DNA of 64,000 bases, from contig OX104130.1 in NCBI GenBank assembly GCA_944470555.2, forward strand, positions 73,971,160 through 74,035,159, given 5' to 3'. Made by a program: the position numbers and the translations under genes. Below the pieces are notes generated by a model, which was not told the DNA's origin, ran no database searches, and worked only from the letters and a program-made list of their open reading frames with translations. Each line of letters begins with the position of its first letter. Within the stretch, counting starts at the first letter, position 1. The DNA is from Heterobilharzia americana. Taxonomy: Eukaryota > Platyhelminthes > Trematoda > Strigeidida > Schistosomatidae. Shown in pieces: positions 1 to 14,069 of the stretch.

Positions 1-2000
1 AAGTCTTCCGAATGATCACGAATAGTGGTGGGTGGCGAAGGCGAGAGAGATGGAGAAGGCATCAGCGTTGGGTAACACCCGGCCATTATTTATACTTATT
101 GGAGAGACCTGTAAGAAGAGGACGATGGTGAGTGAAACCATCACCAAAAAGTATGGAACACTGATAACCTCCCACGACAGGCAGCTAGAACTTTGGGCGG
201 AATACTGCAGCACAGATCAACCCTCCTATAGCAGCTCTTTAGTTGTTCAGCATCCATGCGGAACATGAATGGCACATAGATGTCAGTTCACAAACTCTCC
301 CTGAAGTTGAGGAGGCTATATAGAACCTGCAACGATCCAAAGCAGCACGACCTGACAGTTTGACACCTGACGTTTTCAAGGATAGAAGTGGAAAACTTCT
401 GCTTAGAGTGACAGAGGTACTAGGTGGTGTAGGGGAATTAGAGGGAGTCCCGTCAGACTGGTCTAATTCTCTGACCACCCCAGTCCGCCTGTGACTAACA
501 TAGGGGGATTAGTTTGACTGAGATCCTAGGGTTCATAGTTATCCGATGCCTAAGTGGAGCTCGAGAACAGTAAACTTGAGAAAACTAGGGAAGTTCCAGA
601 CACGAGGTTGCGTCGATCATATTTTCACCCTACGACAGGTTCTGGGAGGCAAGCATACTTACCAACCAGTGATCGACACTTGCTAAATACCTTGACTTGA
701 AAGCAAAATTTGACTCTGTCGACAGTGAGGTGTTGTGGCAGCGTCTGACCGTGAAGAGAGAACAGAGTACGTATATAATGCTTAGTATAGTTCTCTACTC
801 GAACTGATGCAGCTGTGTAAGGGTTTATGGTTAGCAGTCACCTGAATTGACCACAACTAGCGGTGTCCGTCAGGGATGTCCACTGTTACCGTCCCTATTT
901 AATTTCGTCATAGATGCAGTGATGCACGTAATCATAGGTACGTCTGACTAAGTACGTCACTACTCCATGAAGGTCATCTGGCTGAGTTGGAGTATATGGA
1001 TAATATTGCCTCCTAAATGAAGACGCTGACAAAATGCAGTCTTTTGAACACTTTGAACGGATATCTGATGTCGTTTTGCTAGTACGTGCATCGCGCTTGT
1101 CAGAAGTAAGATGATGCTCAAGGAATGGTTTGCAACTACTCCCAGTCTAATGATAGGGAGTGAGGTGGTGTGATGAGCAAAAAACCTTCACTCACTTGGG
1201 AGTTGCATCACCCCAAACTCGGCGGTTACTGACGAGATCTCAGCTCGGGTACAGAAGGCTCGTTCGGCATTTGCCAACTTGCCTCATTTAAATCGCCGCA
1301 CAGCGAGATACCTAACTATCTATCGAACGACGAGTGCAGTCCGTTCTGTCCTGTTATACGACTGAAACATGGCCGGTAGAAGCAGCGAACATGAAGCGAC
1401 TGCAGTGCTTTGATCATAGACTTTTTCATAGCATCGCCCGCGCTTGGTGAGATCGCCGTGTGAGCAATGTTGAGGTCAAGCAAAGGATACTAGGCAAGAC
1501 AGGGAAGTCGAGTAATGAGGTTCTGAATCTTAGTCAACTTAGATGGCTTGGATATGTACTGCGCATGCCGAGTCGCCACTTTCCTCGACGTGCCATGTTA
1601 CGGAAAGCTGGATTAGGTATGAAAAGGGTTCATCGTGGGCAGACTAAGACGTGACGCTATTGCATGAAGTCCTTGACTGTTGGTTTGAGTTGTGTAAGTA
1701 AACGTAGACTGTCTGAATGGGGTCCCGGAGACTCCATGAGTCAGTGGTTGAGGACTCATGGTGACGTGGTTGGAAATCGGTCACAATGGTGCAGATGTAT
1801 TCACTCCTTGACGTCTTCTAATGCTTGAATATTTGCGCTAACCGCTATCTTCCAATTGTCTATTCTTTCACACAACTTTGTCTTCCTTGATATCACTTTC
1901 TCTATCCATCTGTTCTTTGTATACTCCTGTGTAGTGTTGCAACTTGAGCCAATGGACTTGCGTGTGAGGTTCCACGTTGACTTTATCTGTCTGTCTCTCT
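1..2000 (+). pseudogene. RTE-2 LINE relic, truncated by the window start
   Basis: Decayed non-LTR retrotransposon running in from the left edge. Translated pieces in shifting frames follow the usual LINE order: the endonuclease-RT linker (about 1-330), a GPDG-like start of RT (ARPDSLTPDVFKD, about 340), DHIFTLRQVL (about 615), KAKFDSVDSEVLWQ (palm motif A, about 700), SGVRQGCPLLPSLFNFVIDA (about 860) and the C-terminal LRWLGYVLRMPSRHFPRRAM (about 1545). Many frameshifts and stops remove any function. A 3' UTR of about 200 bp resembles that after the copy at 14070. Related pieces lie at 14070, 23575, 61828 and 63100. Assignment to an RTE-type clade is inference from motif order and the RWLGHVLR C-terminus. 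Confidence 0.75.
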
Positions 2001-2009
2001 AGCTACTCC

Positions 2010-3420
2010 GGTTAACTAGACAGCGTGAAAAATCAGCGTAGCCTAACCCAGTTCAATAGAGTGAATGCTTGACAGTGTACCTTCAACCAGGTCAACTAAC
2101 TACAGCCGATATAATCAGCGTAAAACAGACTCATTATGGAAAGCCATTTACCGATGAAAATACGCATGCTACACAAATGATGCATTGTGAGCAGGCTAAT
2201 GAATAACGCTGCTTCCTAACTGATGGATGCTAGGTTGAAGTTCCGATAAGAAAAACACTCACGGACAGGAACGTACCATACCTTATCATCATACGGTTTC
2301 AGAAGCCTAGTTCATACATAACGCTTAAGATTACTGGTCGTCATCAACGTTCTAAGTATGAAACTTATTATAATCATGTATCATGTACTTCATTTATCAT
2401 CAGCTTAGAGGAGCAAATAGTTACGTGCACCAATAAACCTGCAACGTTTTGCAACTAAATTGCAGACACCTAGCAATTCTGCCATCGTTTTCCACAGAAA
2501 TCGAAACGGTCGGGAATTAAGATGCACTAAGCACCGTAAATGTCATACGCTGTTTTTAGTGGCAGGAGCACGTTATCAAGAGTCTAAGGATTGTTGGATT
2601 TAAACGAGACACAAAAACACTGTGCAGAGCCTCCCATCTGCGTAACCTGGGTTAGTTTGGCGAGGCTGACAAAACCTGAGAAACCCAGAGACACCACTCA
2701 TATTCTTGACCAAGTTGCACACACAAACGTGTGACGGCTGTTATTTTGAACAAGCCCTGAGTGTCGAATCTCCTTCTAAAGTCGGTACTGTCCCGACAAG
2801 CACAACCAGCATGTATAGGTGAAAAGCTCCTAACACACCTGCTTGTAGACCAAGCCATAGCCAGACGCGTTCACTGATACGCGGTCACAATGCACAATTT
2901 TGTGACTAGCGACTGTTCGGACATAAGTGGGACGATGGCTCCCAAGTATCATGTCTCACGCTCAGCCGGTGTTCACGACACATGCTAATCTAGGCTGGAA
3001 AAAAAGATTGCCAGATATCTACTACAGGTCGTCCAAGTCACTAGACAACAGCCCATGTAATAAATACCGCTCAGCAACAGCACCGGTTATGTAAACTAGA
3101 AGAGCGACAAGCAGGAGCGCTAGGCTATCCCCGACTTCGTCTTGGAACGCATTGTCGTCTCGAGACATTTATTGCAAGCTTCCACCGCTACTCAACCGAC
3201 ACAACTATAATGCATGGTATTTAGTGTAATACCTACTCCATGCACGCCACCGGTGAAGTGACTAACTTCCACACATCGTACGCCTAAGAAAGGTGTAAGG
3301 GTGAGTAGTTGCCTTTGGTTTTAAAAAGGAACTGCTGCTGAACATTACACAGGCTTGGATAGACTTGCGTAGATCCCATACAGAAGCCACCCATCTGGTA
3401 GAACACAAAACAGTTAGTGT
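2010..3420. other. Intergenic, no gene seen
   Basis: No recognisable coding region, RNA gene or known repeat was found between the RTE-2 relic and the end of alpha-tubulin. The short open frames here (for example 2652-2858) match nothing I recognise. Confidence 0.5.
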
Positions 3421-3426
3421 GAAAAT

Positions 3427-3432
3427 TTTATT
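3427..3432 (-). terminator. alpha-tubulin polyadenylation signal
   Basis: AATAAA on the minus strand, about 43 nt past the TAA stop at 3477-3475. It is the first canonical hexamer downstream of the gene, which implies a very short 3' UTR. Confidence 0.75.
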
Positions 3433-3474
3433 AAGATAAAGTAACAACGAGGCATGACACAAAGTGAAAGGATC

Positions 3475-4907
<1,433 letters not shown>

Positions 4908-4990
4908 TTTCAGTGGGTTCTACAAGTTACAGCAACGTACGGAAGCCGCCAAAAATCCAGAATGAACAGAATAATATGGCTGCCTAACTT

Positions 4991-4999
4991 CTTTATATA
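4991..4999 (-). promoter_or_regulatory. alpha-tubulin TATA box
   Basis: TATATAAAG on the minus strand, about 85 nt upstream of the ATG. Transcription would start near 4960-4970, giving a 5' UTR of about 55-65 nt. Position and sequence are seen; the start site is inferred. Confidence 0.7.
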
Positions 5000-5028
5000 G
5001 ATCGATGACTAACGGTCCGACAAACTCT

Positions 5029-5057
5029 ATTGGTTAATATTGAGCTGCGGTGATTGG
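5029..5057 (-). promoter_or_regulatory. two CCAAT boxes upstream of alpha-tubulin
   Basis: Minus-strand CCAAT at 5033-5029 (TTAACCAATAGAG) and at 5057-5053 (TTGACCAATCA), about 30 and 55 nt upstream of the TATA box. The spacing is typical for NF-Y sites in a strong housekeeping promoter. Confidence 0.55.
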
Positions 5058-5059
5058 TC

Positions 5060-5930
5060 AATTCGCAGCATTTTTTCTAGAAATTACTATGCCTTTATCT
5101 GGTCAGACTGTTTAATCTACAAATGAGGCTGAAATTTAGTTTTTTGCCTAAAGCATGCTTTCTTTGGTTAACTATTGCCTGTTATGGCAATGATTTCGTT
5201 TGCTGTAAGCGTCACCAAACAATTCTTACCAGACACAGTTTTCTTGGGAACACATTTTCTGATCTTCATGAAAATGCTTACCGAGGCATCACCTGGCAAA
5301 CTGGTAATGTATTTAACTTAATCATTTTGTTTTAGAAATTGTAAGATTTGTATTTTGATGACTATAAATCGTAACCACAAGAAATAAGCTAGTTAGTTAT
5401 TTTCTTAACGCATCAATTGTTAGAAACCGTGTTATCAAGATGTCTCCTCAATAGTTACTCCATTCTCTTTAGTCTATGATTCATCAGGTGGGTATTTCAA
5501 GCCTACTTTAGTATGTGCAATCAATGAAGTATACTGCGTTACGAAAAAATGATAAATAGTGAAAATCCCAATGCTGAAGTTTTATTGATATATCCAGCTA
5601 CTGAAAACGAAATGCATGCCTACTCAAGGACATTTACTAGAATATATCTGATATATTTAGAACTGCTTACTCCGGAAAAGAGAATATTCTGTATTGCAGA
5701 GGATTTTGAAGGCTCTTAGTAGAGCCAGTGGTGCATTAGTAACCGTAGTGAAAGATGCGGTTTTGGATAGGGACGTGAACTTTTTTAGACAGCTAGCTAA
5801 AAATAGTTTATCTAATGATAGGCGTCCTTTGCATTCGCACCTCCCTCCATATCTATCCTAAGGGAAGACAAGAAGCAAATATATTAAACTTTATACATGC
5901 ACAACCACATACAGAAATACTTCCAAACGG
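5060..5930. other. Tubulin upstream region, no gene seen
   Basis: AT-rich. I see no conserved coding motif or repeat. The open frames at 5123-5335 and 5815-6003 show no family signature. Confidence 0.45.
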
Positions 5931-5934
5931 GCAT

Positions 5935-6250
5935 CTCGAAGTTATAATGAGAAACCGTGATCTGTGGCATGAACCAGTCCGAAGAGAAGTGGACGCCAAA
6001 TGATGAAGTCGGTGGGTAGTCGCGCTATATCTCGAATTAACAGAAATTGGAAACTGTGAACCATTGAACCCTGACCCACCGGTTGAATGATTAACACGTT
6101 CTCTGCGAAACCTAAAGGTCCTAGCTGGGTCGTGGGTGGGTACGGCTTAGGAGTTGCATACTAGGACGAAACAGCTGTACAGTGCTCCCAGATTTTCGGA
6201 GATTCTCCAATTGATATCAGTCCTTGATGAATATTGTCTCGATAATATTA
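5935..6250 (+). repeat. Type A tRNA-head/hammerhead SINE
   Basis: Carries the type A order: a head ending in a TGACCCA..GGTTGAATGATTAACACG A-box-like run, then a worn B-box region, then TACTAGGACGAAACAGCTG and CAGTGC (about 6161-6203), and the tail GATATCAGTCCTTGATGAAT. The ribozyme core reads CTTAGGA in place of CTGAGGA, so it is predicted inactive. Confidence 0.7.
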
Positions 6251-6477
6251 TTCTGTGTTATACATTGTTAACCAGTACCATTGTTTATATACACTTGATA
6301 GTTGTGAGATTTTTCAAGTATCATTATCAGTACATACACCTTCACTGTTATTCCATTTCACTCCCATGATTTTATTGACTGAATTCCAGGCATCTTATTT
6401 TGGAACAAGGCTACTTTCAGCAGACAATTCTTTTCAATGATTTTTTTTATGGGTCTACAGTTATAAATCTATGAGAA

Positions 6478-6640
6478 TAAATGAAATGCTCAGTTGGTAG
6501 AGCATCAGGCCGGAAACCCGGTGGTTCCTGGTTCGAATCCGGTCGCGGTCCAAAATTTCATTTCACCTTTAACCATCACCTAGTATAAATACAATAGTCA
6601 AAATAAGGCATAACGTGGAATTATTTAAATACTGAGATAG
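6478..6640 (+). repeat. Type C tRNA-derived SINE
   Basis: A-box-like TGCTCAGTTGGTAGAGCA and B-box GGTTCGAATCC are spaced as in a tRNA, followed by a non-tRNA tail containing ATTTCATTTCACC. The acceptor stem does not close, so this is a SINE head and not a tRNA gene. Relatives lie at 26819, 27060, 38930 and 47830. Confidence 0.7.
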
Positions 6641-7710
6641 TCAGTGTTATGGGTAGGTGACGATCACTAGATGTTTTCAGCACGTGGAATAGTAACAAGT
6701 CTAATGTGTTAGTTGTGCAATAAAATCAATATCAAAGGAAAAACCACGACATCTAAAAACCAAAATCTTGAGGTAATATTTCATTTATATACATCACTAC
6801 GAGGAATGAATATGTGTGTGTGCGTGTATGTGCGTCTGCTTATTAATGGTCATATGATCACTGTCGAACGATGAGTTATACTCAAGTTGGGTGGAAAAAA
6901 ATCAGAATGCAATTGCGAACTCACACTTGAAAATCTTAGAGTTCCAATGAAAGTGTAAATCAAGTGGTATTCAGGGTGGTGTTTGGTCAGCAATAATCTT
7001 ACATTTTGCGTAAGTCGTGACGATAATTTAGAGAAACCCAGATGCAAGTAATCAATGGTATAATCCTATATGATAAAAAACGGTATTTGAAATGATGTGA
7101 AAGAGGTTATTATCACTCGTAATATTATTATTTGTCCCTTGGGTTCCAACTGGAGAATACGGCTTCAGTAAAACGTCACCATTTCACTCTCTTCTCTCCA
7201 GTCCTTCCAACCTGGCTCCACCACTCCTCACAACCTTTCACTGCTTCCTCACGCCATCTCCTCCATGTCACCCTCACCTCAGACGCCCAACTCGTCGTAT
7301 CCTCTTTGCCTTCCACTCGACCACCTGGCCTGACTGACCTGCCTTGTGATGTCCCCCCCCTAAACGGTCTCCTCAGTGTATGTCCAATCCAATTCATCTC
7401 CACTTTCATCTTCCACATATTTGTTGGGCGGTGGGTTGTTGGTTGGTTCGTTGCCAGCCAGCCACCCACCCAACCAGAGTTCCTTCTGCTTACTCTCATT
7501 ATTCTGGTCATCTGATCTCATCTGATCTGATCTGATCTTCAGTATCGAGTGAGCGAGCGTAGGCGGCAGCTGTTGATGTGATGTATGTCTGTAGTTTGTT
7601 GGGAATGCTTTTCGTAAGGCGCCAAGTCTCTCAACCATCACGTAAAAGCAGTGACTTGACTGACATTAGTGTTGAAAATCGAGATATTGTTCACGCGTTA
7701 TGCTGGGTAC

Positions 7711-7960
7711 AGTGTAGTGTAGTGTATTGTGTTGTACTGTATTGTATTGTAGTGTATTGTAGTGTAGTGTATTGTAGTGTAGTGTAGTGTAGTGTAGTGT
7801 AGTGTAGTGTAGTGTAGTGTAGTTTAGTGTGGTGTAGTGTAGTGTAGTGTAGTGCAGTGTAGTGTAGTGTAGTGTAGTGTAGTGTAGTGTAGTGTAGTGT
7901 AGTGTAGTGTAGTGTAGCGTAGCGTAGTGTAGTGTAGTGTAGTGTAGTGTAGTGTAGTGG
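7711..7960. repeat. (GTAGT)n pentanucleotide array, about 250 bp
   Basis: Impure tandem GTAGT, read as CACTA on the other strand. It lies inside the RT C-terminal region of the RTE-1 relic, where intact copies have GATCTTCTGCACTCAGC. Peptides of HYTTL repeats predicted here are artefacts of the array. Confidence 0.95.
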
Positions 7961-8150
7961 TGTGGAGTAGATCTCCACACTGATTATTTCAGATGAATGA
8001 AGAAATGCCTATATTACTTGCTGTTCTGATCCTGGCTTTCACATCCTCATCTGTGTCGATGCCTGTAGCTGAGACGATGGTGTCTATGTAGTAGGTGAAA
8101 GAGACGACTTGCTTTAGATTTCTCCCGTTGATGATAATTGGTGCTTGCTG

Positions 8151-8152
<2 letters not shown>

Positions 8153-8215
<63 letters not shown>
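8153..8215. repeat. (ATT)n microsatellite
   Basis: About 21 units. It sits where intact RTE-1 copies encode a His/Gln run of CAC and CAA codons just after KIP, so it has replaced a coding triplet repeat. Confidence 0.95.
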
Positions 8216-10929
8216 GGTAGGGTATCTTCATTACCTCTGTCTTCTCTACGTTTACCTGAAGGAAGTCTTGTCTTCGCTGCCTCTCCACGCCTCTCCTGCC
8301 AACTTGTTGTTTTTCGCCTGTAGATCTTCGAGTTTGTGCGACATTAGACATAAATCATCATTGTCGAAATCCAAATCTTCTAGAGTCTTTTCATTGGTCA
8401 AACTGCGTATGCCCATTTTCTCGCTTCTCACAGTTGTCTGTTGCATGATCCAGTCAAGTCCATTCGATCACAATCAGGAAGATCGTAGGTAACATTAGAC
8501 GGCAGCTTTGTCTTACTCCTGTCTTCACTTCGAAAGCTTCACTGAGCTTTCCATTGTGAATCACTTCGCATGTGCCGTAGTCATACAGTTGTTGAATGAG
8601 GAAGTAAAGGCTTTTGGCACTGAAACCGTAGTTGTGAAGCAGTTGCCTGCCAAATTTTACCTCAGTCGACACCTCGGTAGAAGGCCTTTTCAAAGTCGAC
8701 GAATTTGAGGTAAGGTAGAGAGCTGACTATCATTCTATGCTGTGTTCTATGATGATGAGTAGTTTCAATTTGATGCGCACATGATTTGTTCTTCCAGAAG
8801 CCAGCCAGCCTGTTCCTGTCGTAATTTTGAATGGAAAGCATCTTCCAATCTCTCCAGTATGGTGCGGCTCAATATTTTGATTGTTTGGGGTGGACAGAGG
8901 TGGAGCATGATTCCGTGCCAGTTCTTGTGGAGACTCAGGTCTCCCTTGTTTGGGAGTTTGACAAGGTAGCCCTTCTTCCAATCAATACGCAGGCACATTT
9001 CCTTATCTCGTTTCTCACTTCATTCCTTCGAAAACGTGTGCAATAGTGGTGTGGACATGTCCGGTGTTGTTTCTGAGCCTGTTTCCAATGCTTCTGGAGA
9101 AATTCCATCTGGTCGTGCTGCTTTCCTGGATTTCAACCACTGTATGGTGTGGCGTTCAAGACTTCACTCGTGCTTTTGTCGTATGCTTTGTGTTGACTGA
9201 TAGTTCTGTAGCTGAACTGGGCTGGTGGTGTTATTTCTTGACGAGTTGTATGTGTTGTTGTTGTTGGTGGTGGTGGTGGTTGTGGTGATGGTCGATTCAA
9301 GAGTTTTTTTGAAGTGGTCAGTTCATGATTTTCTTTCTTTCTCCTCCTTGGTGTTAACTAAGTTTCCCCCCCTATCTTTCGTTGATTTCATGTGTGTTGA
9401 TCTCTTCACTCGCAGATAGTAACCTGGTTATTTGATATAATGTTGTCAGGTCTCTCTCTCTCTCGATCTCTATCTCTCCTACCTGCAGTCTGTTCTACTT
9501 CACTTGCAAGTGTGTTGTACAAGTGTATTTTGTGTTTGCGCGCACTCCTCTTCACTTCTCTGTCCAGTGTAGTGTTATATAGATTGTATTCACTTCCTCT
9601 TCTCATTGTTCATCCATGCACTCCTCTCCACTCCACTGCACTGCACTCCATTCCACTCAACTCCACTTCGTTTCGATAGTTCATCTTCTACTCCACCATC
9701 TTCCTCTCCCTACTCCATCAGCTTCCACGTATCCGTCGAGATCCATCCCTTCACTCGTTTCCTCTTCCTTCCTAACAACATCATGCAGCAGCAGCAGCAG
9801 TTTCCTCCCACCTCTCATTCACACAGTTCAAGTGTTCTTCCACACAGATGTTACCTGATGTCTCCACTTTTCTCCTCACATCTCATGACGTGTGATGATC
9901 TCCTTTGTAGTTTCGTCCTTCAGTTCACTTTGTCTTCTGGGTGTTCAACTTCAATGCTGGTCTACAATCACCAGCTTCTTTGAAGACTTTCAACTTGATT
10001 TCGAAGACTGGTTCCTTGCACAAGATAATCAGTGGTCTCAACCTACATCTGAGCTCATCTCATGTCCAGTATACTGTGTCTCCATCTCCACTTTCTTCAC
10101 ATTCAGATGAAGTCGATCTGATTCTTAGTGTAGTGTATCCATCTGGTGAATGTTGAAATCGAATCCATGTCACTGCTTTGTGAATATCCTTGTGTTTGTA
10201 CACACTGCCTCGAATCACCATATCGTTGAATGTGCACAAATCGGCAAACAGTTCTCCATTGTCGTTCATTTCACCGAGTGTCTCTCCATCGCTGATCAGT
10301 CCTCTTCCCTTATTGTATGCTCACAGTTTGGCATTCATGTCACCCCACCCATGCGAATGAATTTCGATGTTGTCGTCTGTGTTGTGGTCTTGTCCATTAG
10401 TGATTGCAGTTGTCTGTAGAATTCCTCATCCTTCTTCTTCTTCTCACGACCTGTGACATTATTTGTAGGTGGGTATCATAGTGTAGCATTGTATGATTGT
10501 AAGATTCCTTCCTCTTTATTTGAATCCATCTTGCTGTCATGATTCTGATCCTGATCGTGATTGTGATGCTGGAGGAGATTGGTTCGCACTGTATGAGAGG
10601 GAGAGATATAGATAGAGAGTGGGAGAGAGTCTTGGATGCTGTTTGGAGTGGACATCATGATAGCCAGTGGAAAAGTCAGTGTGCTCGTTCGTGATTGTCG
10701 TCTGTGTGACAATATCGGAGTAGATTATTGACTCGTTTCCAGTTGACAGACAGTTTGGAGATTCCACTTCCACTCCATCTGGAGATTGCTCGGAGATTCC
10801 CAGCACTTCTATGCTACATCTTGTCATGTGTTTTGCTATCTGGAGAGGCTTGTCAGCCAGCCAGCCAGCTAGCCATCTTCAGTCATTTAGCGGACATTCC
10901 ATGTCCCTACATTTACTTTTGCTTTCGTC

Positions 10930-10968
10930 GAGAGAGAGAGAGAGAGAGAGAGAGGGGGAGAGAGAGGA
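10930..10968. repeat. (GA)n microsatellite
   Basis: GA run in the 5' part of the RTE-1 relic, beside the position of the TTTCATCGAGAG sequence in intact copies. Confidence 0.85.
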
Positions 10969-11194
10969 GACACATTGGCTAATTGGCTTTGCTTATGCTC
11001 TCAGCAAGTGGGATCATTTCGTCTCTCCGTTTCCAGTGATGAATGATTTTGTTTTTAGGTTTTATATTTCCTGCGTCTTTGGAAGTTTGTTTATCGATTG
11101 TATTGGTTTTCCGGTGTAGGTTTGCTAGCCCTATGCCCAACCTTTCCTCTTTATCCCAACTTATTCCTGGTTAGTAAACTAGGCGAGGTGAATC

Positions 11195-11720
11195 ATAGAC
11201 ATATAGTACTTTCATTCCATAGAATTGCGTTTTTTTCAGTAATATTTTATTCCAGGGGGTAAATTTGTGGAAATATCACACTGAGAATTCCATATTGTAT
11301 TAAATATTGTCTGGAATATTGTTATTGTTAAGTATAAGGAACAAACGTAAAGTCAAACGTATTAACACTAACTTCACTAGTGTTTTTTACAGTACGCTAA
11401 AGAATATTGTTTTGATTAGCTGTACTATTTTTAAGAAGTCATAAACTGGTATACGGCGCCTAGGATTCCCAAATACCAATTAGTTTGCATTTATGAATAG
11501 AAAACACAATGTGTAGTAAAGCTGTTTCACATCGAAGATGACTCATTTCAACCAGACGATAAAAGTATAAGTCAATAAACACATTCTAAGAGCGTTGTCA
11601 TTGTGACGAGACGAAAAGTAAAACAGTAGGAATGAAATGACTCATATGAACGTCAATATTGTAAGTTGTTTTCGTAAAAGAGAGAAGTGTCAACTATTGG
11701 AGTAATCAATCGGATTTTTA
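11195..11720. other. Intergenic, no gene seen
   Basis: AT-rich sequence with no coding motif and no repeat I could match elsewhere in the window. Confidence 0.45.
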
Positions 11721-11721
11721 G

Positions 11722-12070
11722 GTAGCATTTATCATGGACTGATATCAGTTGGAGAACCACTGAAAACCTGGGAGCACTAGACAGCTGTTTTATCCTAGTA
11801 TGCGATTCCTCATCAGTGCATATCCATGAAACCCAGCTAGGAATATAACTCAGGACCTTCAGATTTCACAGCGAACTTGTTAACCATTCAGCCATTGGGC
11901 TGGAGTTGGAAGGTTCAGTTTCAAATTTTTGTCAATTCACGATATAGATTGACTATCACCTACGATCTTCAGTTGGCATCCGCTTCCCTTGAGACTGGTT
12001 GACCCCACAGATAACGGGTTATCATTATAACTTTGAGATATTCATGTGGAAGCATGTCACTAATGAGCAC
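11722..12070 (-). repeat. Type A tRNA-head/hammerhead SINE
   Basis: The tail (minus strand of TTATCATGGACTGATATCAG), the hammerhead-like block (about 11792-11839) and the tRNA-like head (TTAACCATTCAGCCATTGGG) occur in the minus-strand order. Stem I is perfect GCACT/AGTGC, but the core (ATGAGGA..AAAA) is mutated. Weak inverted tail sequence near 12090 suggests a former foldback pair. Confidence 0.7.
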
Positions 12071-12164
12071 TCTATAGTAATGTATTAACCTCAGAATATA
12101 ACTGGATTTGCTTGAATTTCAACTGTTACCGAAATGCAATACTTTCATACTGGGCAATTTTAAA

Positions 12165-12260
12165 GGCCACCGTAACAACTATCAAAATAACCAATTAAGT
12201 TTCTTCATTTCCGTAGAAAAGGTCGATTTTCATAAAACAGAGTAATTGTTGGTTGCATTG
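12165..12260. repeat. MITE-like repeat, copy 1
   Basis: Contains AAATAACCAATTAAGTTTCTT, shared in near form with 18240, 20345 and 28895. Coding content is absent. Confidence 0.5.
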
Positions 12261-12264
12261 TGTC

Positions 12265-12910
12265 CCCTGAGCTGAGTCACGTCGACCCATAGTAGACTTT
12301 AACTACACTCCTTCCTACTTATGACTTATCTAAATATTTAGCAATGGTACTATGTTCAATTAGCAACCGTCTATAGACTCAGCAAAACGAAGTGCGCCCA
12401 CCGGTGTAACTGTGGTTAAGAAAACACTCTTATAGTCGATTAAAGTTATCACTTTCTGTATTTTTAGGTTTCATCAGCCACCAACATGTTTCAGGAGAAG
12501 GAAATCTACGTTGGTCGGCCATGCTGATAGCACTTCATGGATGCCAGTGAAAAAGTATACTTCTGATGAAGATCATGCATCTGTATTGGCTGGTTGTAAC
12601 TTACTGGTTATTTTGTGTAAATAGTGCAAGTTTGTCAAACCATGGCTATCTCAAATAATCAAACTGTCATTCTTCATTCACTGTACACGAAACATGCATT
12701 CTGTCAATACCGTATGTATGCAAGATAATGTAGACATTTCGCTAGAACACGTTCTACATTGATCATAGACATTCGTGACACTTGAGAAAGTGAACTGAAA
12801 TAAAAACTGTATACATACATACACAGTAACATAACACACTGAAACCATACATTCTTGATTTGATCTGACTACCATCTAAACAAGATAGTGACATGCTTCA
12901 AAATACGTGC

Positions 12911-12968
<58 letters not shown>

Positions 12969-13350
12969 TGTATGGTTGCACAACACTACCTATTTAGTCA
13001 TCAACAGTGTAAGTTTAAAATGGAATAAATGATGCATAACTGATGAATAATTCAATAGAACACTAATCTTGTGACTGTATCGATTTATTTAAATTTCAAT
13101 TGTACAGTCAGTCGATTAACAAGCAGAAAGAAAAGTGATATTTATTTATTATTCACCTAATCAGGTCAAGTATGCTTCAATTAAAACTAAATTTTTAATA
13201 AAAATTAAAGAATAAATCAATATGTTGAATATTTAATAATAATAATAATAATTCAAAATTGTGATCGAAATTTAAGAGTGAAGTGAGGCAATAAAATCAA
13301 TAAGAACTTTCGTTTTTATTTCTGCATGAATAATATTACAGTCTCTAAGT
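12265..13350. other. AT-rich intergenic, no gene seen
   Basis: Holds the (TA)n run at 12914 and an (AAT)n run near 13236. No coding motif was recognised. Confidence 0.5.
12914..12962. repeat. (TA)n microsatellite
   Basis: About 24 uninterrupted TA units. Confidence 0.97.
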
Positions 13351-13354
13351 TTGT

Positions 13355-13850
13355 GGGTATTCATCATGGACTGACATTATTTGCAGAACGGTTTAGAACC
13401 TGGAAGTATTGGGTAGCTCTTTCATTGTGGTATAGGACTTTCCATCAGTGCTCACTTATGCCTACTGCTCATTAGCGACTTGTTTCTAGATGAGATTTCT
13501 CGAAGTTCTAATGAGAAGTTGGAATCTGTAAGGATAAACCAAGTCGTAGGTGACGTCAGGAACTCAATAACGGCATTGGATGGAGGTTGCCATAAATCGG
13601 CCACTGACAGAATTAGGGAACTGTGGGCTATTGAGATCCGACATAGAGGGCTGAATGGCAATGTGCTGCAACCTGAAGCTCTTGAGTTTAATCATTGGTG
13701 GGGCAGGAGCTTGGGTGCGTGTTGCTGAAAACTCACATACCAGGACGAAACAGATGTTCAATGCTCTCAGGTTTTCAGCGCTACTGCACCTGGTGTCAGT
13801 CCGTGATGAATACAAACTTGAAATAGCACTACTGTTAACAAGTTGCCATT
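13355..13850. repeat. Type A SINE, inverted head-to-head pair
   Basis: A shortened minus-strand copy (13355-13465, starting with tail ATTCATCATGGACTGACAT) faces a longer plus-strand copy (about 13480-13850) that ends GTGTCAGTCCGTGATGAAT. The tails point outward. The plus copy keeps GGACGAAACAG, but its core reads CTGAAAA, so cleavage is not expected. Confidence 0.65.
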
Positions 13851-14069
13851 AAGGCAAAAAATGGATCTTGTTCAGAGATTATTCTATGCAGATTGGTTTT
13901 AATCTTGTTTCCAATCGGAGAACCACCATACTATCCACTCAACTTAGTTGTGTTTAGATACTGAATTACTTGTATGGATGAAATCACACCTGAGAATTGA
14001 ACAACACAACTTTTTCGATAGCTCACTTTGGTCACTCCTCTACGAAGAACTGGCCAACAACTACTTCTG

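Larger units (their letters stand above)
7456..8394 (+). repeat. Left arm of a distant inverted repeat
   Basis: Near-identical reverse complement of 16335-17283, including the pentanucleotide array and the ATT array. It lies wholly within the RTE-1 relic. The spacer is about 7.9 kb. Confidence 0.85.
7121..11190 (-). pseudogene. RTE-1 LINE copy, decayed, near full length
   Basis: Minus-strand relative of the intact elements at 44292 and 47976. The 3' tail (TAA-type repeat, 7121-7134) is followed, going 5', by the C-terminal GHTLRRP..VRVTWRR region (7190-7400), the RT region (8300-9000), the linker, the endonuclease region (10000-10450) and the 5' end, where ACCTCGCCTAGTTTACT at 11190-11174 matches the intact elements' leader. 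It is about 0.8 kb longer than an intact copy, largely through simple-repeat growth at 7711-7960, 8153-8215 and 10930-10968. Stops and frameshifts are dense and no function remains. Confidence 0.88.

Noticed and set aside
6478..6560. tRNA gene
   Set aside because: A and B boxes are present, but the acceptor stem does not pair and a SINE tail follows. The same holds for 26819, 29890, 34440 and 38930.
7666..7980. Open frames of HYTTL-type repeats (also 16746-17074)
   Set aside because: Produced by the CACTA pentanucleotide array; five-base units keep all three frames open. No start context, domain or other sign of coding.
8138..8492. Poly-Ile and poly-Leu open frames (also 16180-16588)
   Set aside because: Read through the ATT/TAA array within a LINE relic.
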